A DNA stretch of 64,000 nt, from contig NZ_BAABIS010000001.1 in NCBI RefSeq assembly GCF_039542905.1, positions 6,324,001-6,388,000 on the forward strand, in the 5' to 3' direction. The DNA is from Kitasatospora terrestris (GTDB lineage Bacteria > Actinomycetota > Actinomycetes > Streptomycetales > Streptomycetaceae). This document shows, one piece after another, positions 9,232 through 16,669 of this stretch (position 1 is the first letter of the stretch; every line of letters starts with the position of its first letter). The position numbers and the translations under genes were made by a program. The notes under the pieces are model-generated. The model had not been told where the DNA came from. It saw only the letters and a list, made by a program, of their open reading frames with translations, and did no database searches.

Positions 9232-10400
9232 CGGACGGTCTCCTGCTCGCGCTCCGCGGCGTCCCGGCGGACCGCCTCCAGCCCTTCCAGCAGCCAGCGC
9301 TGCTCCCGCTCGTCGAGGGTGCGGCCCGGCCGGACGTGGGCGACGAACCCTTCGACCACCTCGCGGTCGGAGCGGCCGCTGACCCGGGCCGCGTACGAGC
9401 CGGCGCCGTCCTCGACGGCGCCCTCGGGCTCGAAGAGCAGTTGCAGGGTGTGCGGGAAGCGGGCCCGCAGCCGCTCCATCGGATCTGCGGGCCGGACGGT
9501 GTCGGTCAGGGTGGCCTGCACCCACGCGTCCGCGTGCCGGTCGAGGGCGGGGTCGGTCAGCAGCCGGTCGAGGGTGCCGCGGAGCCGGGCGAGCGGCCGC
9601 GGGACCGGGCAGTCGATCCGCTCGGCCTCGACGCTGCCGTCGGCGGCGAGGTCGACCAGCCACAGGGACTTGCGGTGGTCGGCCTCGGAGAAGGAGTACG
9701 CGAGTGGCGAGCCGCTGTAGCGCACCCGCGGGGAGAGCGTCTGGCAGCCGTGCAGGTGGCCGAGCGCGGCGTAGTGCACCCCGTCGAAGACCGGGAGCGG
9801 GACGCTCGCCACGCCGCCGACGGTGATGTCCCGCTCGCTGTCGCTCGGCTGCCCGCCGGTGACGAAGGCGTGGGCCAGGACCACGGCCCGGGTGCCCGGC
9901 TCGCGGCCGGCCAGGTCGGCGCGGACCGCGTCCATCGCCGCGCCCAGCACCCGGTCGTGGCCGCCCCTCTCCAGGCCGAACCGCTCCCGGACCAGGGCGG
10001 GCTCCAGGTACGGCAGGCCGTAGACGGCGACCGGGCCGTGCTCGTCGGCGAGCAGCACGGGGACGGCGCAGCCGTCCGGATCGGTGCGCAGGTGGATGCC
10101 GGCGCGGTCGATCAGCCGCGAGCCGACGCCGAGGCGGCGCGCCGAGTCGTGGTTGCCGCTGATGAACACCGTCGGCACGCCGAGGGCGGCCAGCCGGACC
10201 AGCACGTCGTCGAAGAGGGCGACCGCGTCCAGGCCCGGCAGGGCCCGGTCGTACACGTCGCCGGCGACCAGCACCGCGTCGACCCGCTCCGCCTCGGCCA
10301 CCGCCACCAGGTGGTCGAGGAAGGCGCGTTGGGCGTCGTGCAGGTTCTCCCGGTGGAAGGAGCGTCCGAGGTGCCAGTCGGAGGTGTGCAGCAGCCGCAT
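9228..10400 (-). CDS. sbcD: SbcD, exonuclease subunit (metallophosphoesterase)
   Basis: 390 residues from ATG 10400; upstream in-frame starts would only add a short unconserved leader. All calcineurin-like phosphoesterase motifs are visible: TSDWHLG with Asp8 and His10, AGDVYD with Asp48, SGNHD with Asn83 and His84, AHAF with His178 and GHLHG at 214-218. These bind two Mn ions in the Mre11/SbcD nuclease. The gene is followed with ATGA overlap by sbcC, the usual order for this Mre11-Rad50-like complex, which processes DNA ends and inverted-repeat hairpins. If sbcC is truly broken, SbcD would lack its ATPase partner. Confidence 0.93.
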   Translation of the reverse strand: MRLLHTSDWHLGRSFHRENLHDAQRAFLDHLVAVAEAERVDAVLVAGDVYDRALPGLDAVALFDDVLVRLAALGVPTVFISGNHDSARRLGVGSRLIDRAGIHLRTDPDGCAVPVLLADEHGPVAVYGLPYLEPALVRERFGLERGGHDRVLGAAMDAVRADLAGREPGTRAVVLAHAFVTGGQPSDSERDITVGGVASVPLPVFDGVHYAALGHLHGCQTLSPRVRYSGSPLAYSFSEADHRKSLWLVDLAADGSVEAERIDCPVPRPLARLRGTLDRLLTDPALDRHADAWVQATLTDTVRPADPMERLRARFPHTLQLLFEPEGAVEDGAGSYAARVSGRSDREVVEGFVAHVRPGRTLDEREQRWLLEGLEAVRRDAAEREQETVR

Positions 10401-10532
10401 GGTCATCGACCCTAGCGGCACCCGCCGACAGCTCCGGACCGTCGCCCTGCGTCAACTGTCGGTGACGCTGTGTATGGTCCAGCGGTGTGGGGCGTCCGAC
10501 CGCGGGCGGCCCGGGTGCGGAGAGGGGCGGGC

Positions 10533-11411
10533 ATGGCGCGGCAGACGAGGCGGCGGCCGGTGCGCGGCGGGCCCCGGCGGGCGTGCGCGCCGCCGGTGGC
10601 GCTGGCGGTCGCGGCCGACGCGGCGGACTTCGAACGGCTGCGGCGCCACCGCCTGTTCGGCGCGGCCGACCACGGCGCGTACCTGCGGCGCACCGAGCGG
10701 CAGCTGCGGGTGATGCGCGGCGCGGGGGTGGCGGTGCACCTGCGGGTGCTGGAGGCGGACGGGTACGAGGAGTTCTGCGCGCGCCGCCTGCTCGCGCCCG
10801 CCGATCCGGTCGCCCGGGCGGCGTACGCGGCGGATCCGGAGCTGCCGGGCGAGCCGTACGTGTACGCGGGGGAGGGGCTGGCCGAGCTGCTGCCCGCGCT
10901 GCTCCGAGACCACCGGGCGCGGGCCGGGGTGGCGGCGGGCTGCTCGGCGCTGCTCGACGCGGTCGAGCGCGGTGGGCGGCCGCAGGCGCGGCTCGCCGCG
11001 TTCCTCGGGTACGCCGCCGAGCTGTGCCTGGCGGTGGCGGCCGGGGCGGGGGAGGGGCGGTTCCGCCTGGAGCTGCGGGCGGAGGGGGCGGGCGGGGAGC
11101 CGTTGGAGGCGGAGGCGGGGCTGGCGGAGCTGGTGGCGCTGATCGGGCTCCGGGGCACGGCCGGCGGCCGGTCGGAGCCGGCGGCGCGGGAGGCGGAGGC
11201 GTTCGCGGTGACCCTGGCGGCGGTGCTGGCCGGGCCGGGCGCGGGCGAGCTCCTGCTCACCGGGTCCGGCGGGGCGGACGTCCGCGGCTGGTCCCTGGCC
11301 GCCGGCCGGGCGACCCCGCTCACCACCCTGGAACTCCGTGCCCTCCCCCCACCCGGCCCCCGCCGCCCGCGCGAGGCCTTCCCCCTCCCGCCGCCACCCG
11401 ACCTCGCCTGA
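10533..11411 (+). CDS. Conserved hypothetical protein
   Basis: 292 residues from ATG 10533, preceded by GAGAGGGG; an earlier in-frame start at 10470 lacks a comparable ribosome site. No recognised catalytic motif. The N-terminus is basic. The central part contains FERLRRHRLFG, a YLRR..E helix, a VHLRVLEADGYEEFCARR segment and alanine-rich helices, and the C-terminus ends in a proline-rich tail. No signal peptide or membrane span. Codon use is typical of this genome. It is divergent from sbcD with a 132-bp gap. I recognise it only as an uncharacterised actinomycete-type protein. Confidence 0.65.
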   Translation: MARQTRRRPVRGGPRRACAPPVALAVAADAADFERLRRHRLFGAADHGAYLRRTERQLRVMRGAGVAVHLRVLEADGYEEFCARRLLAPADPVARAAYAADPELPGEPYVYAGEGLAELLPALLRDHRARAGVAAGCSALLDAVERGGRPQARLAAFLGYAAELCLAVAAGAGEGRFRLELRAEGAGGEPLEAEAGLAELVALIGLRGTAGGRSEPAAREAEAFAVTLAAVLAGPGAGELLLTGSGGADVRGWSLAAGRATPLTTLELRALPPPGPRRPREAFPLPPPPDLA

Positions 11412-11621
11412 CCGCCCCGCCCGGCGCCGTCCGGCCACCCCGCCGACGGCCGGAGTGGCCGTCCGTGCTCCGCGTGCGGGAGTCGGGGCCTCCGGGGCGG
11501 GTGGCGCCGCCGTTCCACGGGGCGGCCCGGTCGGTCGGCGGCGGGCTCGCGGTGACGTGGGGAGGTGTGCCCCGTGCGGCCGTCAGGGCTGTTCATCGAC
11601 CGGATGTTCGGGGAAGATCAA

Positions 11622-11636
11622 CACGCATACTGCGTG
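11622..11636. promoter_or_regulatory. Inverted repeat upstream of the Nudix gene
   Basis: CACGCA-TAC-TGCGTG, a perfect 6-bp inverted repeat centred about 46 bp upstream of the Nudix start. It covers CATACT, which could serve as a -10 element. Possible operator; nothing shows which protein would bind. Confidence 0.3.
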
Positions 11637-11674
11637 CCGGCGTCCCCGGCTGCCCGGGATCGGAGGGAGTGGGC

Positions 11675-12280
11675 ATGGGTCGCATCGAGTACAGCCCGGA
11701 GATCTCCGATCTGCTGGGGCGGGTGCGGCGGAGGCCGATCGCGGGGTGGCCGTGGCGTCCGGGCGAGCCGGTTCCGGCGGGGCTGCCGGTGAAGCAGTCG
11801 TGGGGCTGGCTGTTCGCGCCGGACGGCCGGGTGTTGACCCTGGTGAACCCGAAGGACGGGATCGTCAGCCTGCCGGGCGGTTCGCTGGAGCCGGAGGACG
11901 ACGGCGACCCGGGGGCGGCGCTGGCGCGGGAGGCGGGCGAGGAGGCGCAGGCGCGGATCGGCCTTCCGCTGTACCTGGGCTACCTGTACGACCGGGTGGG
12001 TTCGGCGAACGGCGGCCACGAGTGCGCCCGGGTGCGGATGGCCGCGGCGCTGCTGGGTGCCGGTCCGAGCGCGCCGGATCCGGCGTCGGGCCGGCACTAC
12101 CGGCGGCTGCTGGTGGCGCCGGGGCTGGCGGTGGAGCTGCTCGGCTGGGGCGTGCCGGGGCTGCGGCAGGCGCGGGCGGCGGTGGCGGTGGCGACGCGGC
12201 ACCTGGGGGTGCCGGCGGTGGCGGACGAGACGATCGAGGAACTCCCGGCGGGCGGCTGCGTGCTGTCCGCGAAGGGCTGA
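11675..12280 (+). CDS. Nudix-family hydrolase
   Basis: 201 residues from ATG 11675, with GGAGGG about 7 nt upstream. The Nudix region is at about 67-96: LPGGSLEPED followed by LAREAGEEAQ. The REAGEE helix that binds the metal is intact, but the loop before it is about three residues longer than the strict consensus. The family hydrolyses nucleoside-diphosphate-linked substrates (sugar nucleotides, NADH, oxidised nucleotides); the substrate here is not evident. The N-terminal 60 residues (SWGWLFAPDGRVLTLVNPKDG) look like the first beta strands of the fold. Confidence 0.75.
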   Translation: MGRIEYSPEISDLLGRVRRRPIAGWPWRPGEPVPAGLPVKQSWGWLFAPDGRVLTLVNPKDGIVSLPGGSLEPEDDGDPGAALAREAGEEAQARIGLPLYLGYLYDRVGSANGGHECARVRMAAALLGAGPSAPDPASGRHYRRLLVAPGLAVELLGWGVPGLRQARAAVAVATRHLGVPAVADETIEELPAGGCVLSAKG

Positions 12281-12360
12281 CGCGCCCTCAACGGCGGTGT
12301 CCAGCAGCGGTCCAGACGGTTCATAGGCGACCCTGAAAACTTTGGCATGCCCGCTTCCCG

Positions 12361-12378
12361 ACCAGGCTACTGCCTGGT
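12361..12378. promoter_or_regulatory. Inverted repeat upstream of the esterase gene
   Basis: ACCAGGC-TACT-GCCTGGT, a perfect 7-bp inverted repeat with a 4-nt centre, 39 bp upstream of the esterase start. Its placement between a possible promoter and the ribosome site suits an operator or small 5' UTR hairpin. Confidence 0.35.
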
Positions 12379-12417
12379 ACACCATGTGTGACCCGCGTCA
12401 CTCCCGTGGAGGTGCCC

Positions 12418-13215
12418 ATGCGCCCTGTCCGTGCTGTCCTCGTTGCCGCCACCGCGGCAGCCCTCTCCGTCGCCACCCTGGCCGCGGCCACAGAAGCCCA
12501 GGCGGCAGGCGTGCGATACGCCGCTCTGGGCGACTCCTACTCGGCCGGTGTCGGGGCCGGCAGCTACACCAGCGAGAGCGGCAGCTGCAAGAGAAGCACC
12601 AACTCGTACCCGTACCTGTGGAAGGCGGCCCACGCCCCGTCGGCGTTCGCCGACACGGCCTGTTCGGGTGCCAGGACCGGTGATGTGCTCAGCGGTCAGC
12701 TGGGCGTGCTGGACAGTGCGACCACGCTGGTGTCGATCACCATCGGCGGCAACGACGCGGGCTTCGCGTCGACGATGCAGACCTGCGTGCTGGAGAGCGA
12801 GAGCTCCTGCCTGTCGGCGGTGGCGGCGGCGAAGAGCTACGCCACCAGCACCCTGCCGGGCAAGCTCGACCAGGTGTACTCGGCGATCAAGTCGAAGGCG
12901 CCCAACGCGCACGTGGTGGTGCTCGGCTACCCGCACCTCTACAAGGTGCCGGGCTCCTGCATCTTCGGCATCTCGGACACCAAGCGCACGGCGATCAACA
13001 GCGCGGCGGACGTCCTGGACGACGTGATCTCCAAGCGGGTCGCCAACGCGGGCTTCACCTACCAGGACGTCCGCTCGATCTTCGCCGGCCACGAGATCTG
13101 CGCCAGCGGCACCCGGTGGCTGAACTCCACCACCCTGCCGGTGGACGAGAGCTACCACCCGAACGCGGCCGGCCAGTCCGGCGGCTACCTGCCCGCCTTC
13201 TCCGCCGGCGTGTAA
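12418..13215 (+). CDS. Secreted SGNH/GDSL-family esterase or lipase
   Basis: 265 residues from ATG 12418 with GGAGGTG upstream. An N-terminal Sec signal peptide is clear (basic start, alanine-rich core, cleavage after AEAQA-type residues near 29). SGNH blocks: GDSYSAG at 38-44 with Ser40, GGND at 110-113, and SYHPN near 245-249 with catalytic His247. Several cysteine pairs suggest disulfides, as in the secreted streptomycete esterase/lipase of this fold. It probably hydrolyses ester bonds of extracellular lipids or plant polymers; the specific substrate is unknown. The gene ends at a bidirectional hairpin shared with the deacetylase on the other strand. Confidence 0.88.
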   Translation: MRPVRAVLVAATAAALSVATLAAATEAQAAGVRYAALGDSYSAGVGAGSYTSESGSCKRSTNSYPYLWKAAHAPSAFADTACSGARTGDVLSGQLGVLDSATTLVSITIGGNDAGFASTMQTCVLESESSCLSAVAAAKSYATSTLPGKLDQVYSAIKSKAPNAHVVVLGYPHLYKVPGSCIFGISDTKRTAINSAADVLDDVISKRVANAGFTYQDVRSIFAGHEICASGTRWLNSTTLPVDESYHPNAAGQSGGYLPAFSAGV

Positions 13216-13227
13216 CCCCCCGGCGCG

Positions 13228-13278
13228 CCGCGCGACCGCACCCGTCCGGAAGCCTCCCGGGCGGGTGCGACCGCGCGG
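13228..13278. terminator. Bidirectional hairpin between esterase and deacetylase genes
   Basis: 17-nt arms (13228-13244 and 13262-13278) pair at 15 of 17 positions with a 2-nt central mismatch and a 17-nt loop. It sits between two convergent genes. Confidence 0.65.
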
Positions 13279-13284
13279 TGCCGG

Positions 13285-14400
13285 TCAGCGCAGGTAGTCG
13301 GTCAGCCCGGCCGGGTGCAGGCCGGCGGCCGCGGCGTCGGCCAGGGCGCGCTGGAGGTCGCCCGCCAGGGTGTCGGTGAAGTGCAGCAGGATCACGTCGC
13401 CGGGCTGCAGCGCGCCGCCGTGGTAGACGTCGGAGGCGCCCCAGCTGTAGTCGGCGGTGGCGGTCAGCAGGTACTTCATGCCGCAGTTGGCGGCGGCCCG
13501 CAGGGTGTCGTCGTTCCAGGCGAAGTACGGCGGCCGGAAGATCGTGGGCGCGGTGCCGTACCGCGCGGCGGCGGCGTCGCGGGCGTCGCAGATCTCCGCC
13601 TGCTGCTCGGCAGGGGTGAGGGTGGTCAGGTCGCGGTGCGAGACGCTGTGGTCCTGCACGGAGGAGCCGGCCACGGCGGTGACCTTCTTGAAGTAGTCCG
13701 GCTCGAAGCCCTGCGGCATGGGCAGCGGGAAGGCGGTGACCGGCACCTGGCGGTCGGCGATCAGCCGCGCGGCCTCGGGGGTGCGGGCCCAGCCGTCGTC
13801 GATGGTGATGAAGACGGCCTTGTCGGTGGTCGGCGCGTTCCAGGTGGCGCGGGCCGGGTCCGGTGCGGGGCCGTCCACCGTGACGTCGTCGGCTGCGAAG
13901 GCGCCCTGCCCGTACCAGCCGTGCAGGTAGAGCTCGACCGAGGAGGCGTCGGCCCCGGTGGTGAAGGTGGTGCTGAGCCGCTGCCAGCCGTCGCCGGTGC
14001 CGGGGGTCCAGGCGGGGGCGACGTCGTGGCCGGTGCCGGTGGCGCCGAGGAAGACGTAGGAGCCGCGCACCCAGGCCGCGTAGGTGTAGGTGGTGTTCGG
14101 CCGGACGGCGAGGTACTGGGTGCACTCGCCGGTGGAGTCGCCGGTGGCCGGGGTGACGGCGAGGGCGGTGGAGCCGGTGCGGGCGGCGGTGGTGGTGGCG
14201 GCCTCGCCGGGCGCGCAGTGCCAGCCGGGGACGGATCCCCAGTCGGCGAGCGGCAGGGTCGGGATCTCGAAGCCCGGGTTGGTCGCGAGGTTCACCGCGG
14301 CGGCCGTCCCGGCGTGGGCCGGGGACGCGGTGGCGGTGGACAGGACGGCCAGCGCGGTGGCCGCGGCGCCCGACGCGAGGCGACGCAGGGATCTGGACAC
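13285..14400 (-). CDS. Secreted polysaccharide deacetylase with N-terminal carbohydrate-binding-like domain
   Basis: 371 residues from a GTG at 14400, with AGGAG 8 nt upstream. Signal peptide at about 1-30 ending SPAHA. Residues 36-175 form a beta-rich domain starting NLATNPGFE, typical of CBM4/9-like modules. Residues 193-371 are a NodB deacetylase domain: TIDDGW with Asp201/Asp202, HSVSH with His251 and His255 as metal ligands, RPPYF at 289-293 and ILLHF near the end. Likely an exported deacetylase acting on chitin oligomers, peptidoglycan or xylan. A near-consensus DasR site (14495-14510) upstream favours a chitin/GlcNAc link. Confidence 0.88.
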   Translation of the reverse strand: MSRSLRRLASGAAATALAVLSTATASPAHAGTAAAVNLATNPGFEIPTLPLADWGSVPGWHCAPGEAATTTAARTGSTALAVTPATGDSTGECTQYLAVRPNTTYTYAAWVRGSYVFLGATGTGHDVAPAWTPGTGDGWQRLSTTFTTGADASSVELYLHGWYGQGAFAADDVTVDGPAPDPARATWNAPTTDKAVFITIDDGWARTPEAARLIADRQVPVTAFPLPMPQGFEPDYFKKVTAVAGSSVQDHSVSHRDLTTLTPAEQQAEICDARDAAAARYGTAPTIFRPPYFAWNDDTLRAAANCGMKYLLTATADYSWGASDVYHGGALQPGDVILLHFTDTLAGDLQRALADAAAAGLHPAGLTDYLR

Positions 14401-14494
14401 GAAGACGACTCCTGTGTGGGGGAGGAGAAGGGACGGGGTGCGCTCCCGGAGGGGCGGGAGACCGGCGGCAGGCCGCACCCTGGCCGCGCCACAC

Positions 14495-14510
14495 AATGGA
14501 CTGGACCAAT
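14495..14510. promoter_or_regulatory. DasR-responsive element (dre)-like palindrome
   Basis: On the minus strand ATTGGTCCAGTCCATT matches the DasR consensus A(C/T)TGGTCTAGACCA(G/C)T at 13 of 16 positions. It lies 94 bp upstream of the deacetylase start and just inside a possible promoter (TTGACC, 18 nt, CATTGT on the minus strand). DasR is the GlcNAc-responsive GntR regulator of streptomycetes. Binding is inferred from the match alone. Confidence 0.55.
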
Positions 14511-14542
14511 GCGCAGGGTCAAGGGTCCGTCACCGATCTGCG

Positions 14543-16366
14543 CTATCCGGCGTAGAGCTCCTCGATGTCCTGCGCGTAGCGCTCCACGATGGCGTGCCGG
14601 CGGAGTTTCAGGGACGGCGTCAGCAGCCCGTCCTCCAGGCTGAACTCCTTGGGCAGCATGCGGAAGGCACGGATCGACTCGGCCCGCGAGACGGTGGTGT
14701 TGGCGGCCGCGACGGCCCGCTGCACCTCGGCGTGCAGCTCCTCGTCGGCCAGCGCCGACCACAGGTCGAGCTGCTCCCGACCGCGGGTCTTCAGCCAGTG
14801 CGCGAGCGCCTGCGCGTCCAGGGTGACCAGCGCGGCGACGTACGGGCGGTTGTCCCCGACCACCAGGCACTGGGCGATCAGCGGGTGGGCCCGGACCCGC
14901 TCCTCCAGCACGCCCGGGGCGAGGTTCTTGCCGCTGCTGGTGACGATCAGCTCCTTCTTCCGCCCGGTGATGGTCAGGTAGCCGTCCTCGTCCAGCGAGC
15001 CGATGTCGCCGGTCGCCAGCCAGCCGTCGTACAGCGCCATCTCGGTGCACTGCGGGTGGTTGAGGTAGCCGGCGAAGACGCCCGCGCCGCGCACCCACAC
15101 CTCGCCGTCCTCGCCGATCGCCACCGAGGCACCGGGCACCGGGCGGCCGACGGTGCCGAAGCGCGGCTTGTGCGCGGGGTTGGCGGTGATCGCGGCGGTG
15201 GTCTCGGTCAGGCCGTAGCCCTCGTACACGGTCATCCCGGCGCCGGTGAAGAACAGGCCGAGGTCGCGGCCGAGCGTGGAGCCGCCGCACATCACGGCGC
15301 GCACCCGGCCGCCGAGCACCGCCCGCAGCCGGGAGTAGACGACCCGGTCGTACGCCGCGTGCCGCAGCCGCAGCGCGGGTCCGGGCCCGGAGCCCTTGCC
15401 GAGGCCGCGGCGCTCCCAGGCGGCGGCCCAGGTGGTGGCCACCTCGGCGGCCTGCTCGAAGAGTTCGAGCCGGCCGTCGGCCTCGGCGGCCTCCCGGGCG
15501 CGCTGGTGGATCTTCTCGAAGACGTACGGCACGGCGTGCAGGAAGGTCGGCCGGAAGGTGGCGAGCGCGGGCAGCAGGGAGTCGGTGGACAGCCGTCCGT
15601 GGTGGCCGACCCGGATGCCGCCGCGGACCGCCGCGACCTCCACCATCCGGCCGTACACGTGCGCGAGCGGCAGGAACAGCAGGGTGGCGGGCTGGCCGCC
15701 GCCGCTGTCGCGGAAGACCTCGCCCCAGCCGTCGAGCAGCGCGTCGGCGGCGGCGGCGAAGTTGCCGTGGGTCAGCAGGCAGCCCTTGGGGCGGCCGGTG
15801 GTGCCGGAGGTATAGATGACGGTGGCCAGGCTGTCGGGGGTGACACCGAGGCGCTGGCGGTGGACCAGGGCGTCGGGCACCGCGAGGCCGTCGTCGACCA
15901 GTTCGGCGACGCAGCCGCGGTCCAGCTGCCAGATGCCGGTCAGCTCGGGCAGCGCGTCGCAGACCGCCCCGACCGTCATCGCCTGGTCCTCGTCCTCCAC
16001 CACGCAGGCGACCGCGGCGGTCTCGGCGAGGATCCAGCGCACCTGCTCGGCGGCGGCGGTCGGGTACACCGGGACGGGGATCGCGCCGATCGCCCAGAGC
16101 GCGTAGTCGAAGAGGGTCCACTCGTAGCGGGTCGCCGACATCACCGCGACCCGGTCGCCGTACCGCACGCCCCGGGTCAGCAGCCCCTTGGCGAGGCCCA
16201 TCACCTCGTCGCGGAAGGCCGCGGCGGTGACGGGGTGCCACCGGTCGCCGTCCCGGCGGGAGAACAGCACCAGCCGCGGCGTCCGCTCGGCGGTGTCGAA
16301 GACCGAGTCGGCCAGACCGCCGGTCACCGGAGCCTCCGTCAGGGCAGGGCTGCTGATCTCGTGCAC
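14543..16366 (-). CDS. Long-chain acyl-CoA synthetase (AMP-forming)
   Basis: 607 residues. The ANL-superfamily motifs are in order: the ATP/AMP loop YTSGTTGRPKG at 185-195, LPLAHVYGR, the YEGYGLTETT core near the middle, ATGDIGSLDEDGYLTITGRKKELI at the hinge, and a C-terminal catalytic-lysine region (LEDGLLTPSLKLRR). This layout and length fit FadD15/AMP-forming long-chain fatty acid-CoA ligases. It activates fatty acids as acyl-CoA for degradation or lipid synthesis and is cytoplasmic or membrane-peripheral. No operon partner: the deacetylase lies downstream on the same strand after a 142-bp gap holding its own control site. Confidence 0.92.
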   Translation of the reverse strand: MHEISSPALTEAPVTGGLADSVFDTAERTPRLVLFSRRDGDRWHPVTAAAFRDEVMGLAKGLLTRGVRYGDRVAVMSATRYEWTLFDYALWAIGAIPVPVYPTAAAEQVRWILAETAAVACVVEDEDQAMTVGAVCDALPELTGIWQLDRGCVAELVDDGLAVPDALVHRQRLGVTPDSLATVIYTSGTTGRPKGCLLTHGNFAAAADALLDGWGEVFRDSGGGQPATLLFLPLAHVYGRMVEVAAVRGGIRVGHHGRLSTDSLLPALATFRPTFLHAVPYVFEKIHQRAREAAEADGRLELFEQAAEVATTWAAAWERRGLGKGSGPGPALRLRHAAYDRVVYSRLRAVLGGRVRAVMCGGSTLGRDLGLFFTGAGMTVYEGYGLTETTAAITANPAHKPRFGTVGRPVPGASVAIGEDGEVWVRGAGVFAGYLNHPQCTEMALYDGWLATGDIGSLDEDGYLTITGRKKELIVTSSGKNLAPGVLEERVRAHPLIAQCLVVGDNRPYVAALVTLDAQALAHWLKTRGREQLDLWSALADEELHAEVQRAVAAANTTVSRAESIRAFRMLPKEFSLEDGLLTPSLKLRRHAIVERYAQDIEELYAG

Positions 16367-16669
16367 GGTACCCCCGTTCCGAGGCCCCGGCCGGACGGAC
16401 CGGACGGCCGGACGGAGCGGATTGCAGCGAAGCTACCGGATCGTCGCGGCCCTGCCCAGAGCCGTCGCCGCCGGGGCACCCGGCGTCCCCCGCAGTGCCG
16501 CAAGCGGAGGACCGGCCACCGGTGAGGACGGCGGCATTTCGGGACGATCCGGACCACCCCGCAGGACAACGGCCGTTCACCCCTCGAACGCGTGGTCAGG
16601 GCGTAGTAGGCTCGCGCAGCTCGTACCGCAATCCCGTCCGCACCCGGCAACTCCCCGACCGAGGACCCC
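16367..16669. other. Intergenic region between acyl-CoA synthetase and conservon
   Basis: 303 bp of GC-rich DNA with no open frame worth calling. A short imperfect repeat of CCGGACGG lies near 16390-16415. A TAGGCT hexamer near 16609 could be a -10 box for the conservon, but no clear -35 accompanies it. Confidence 0.4.
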
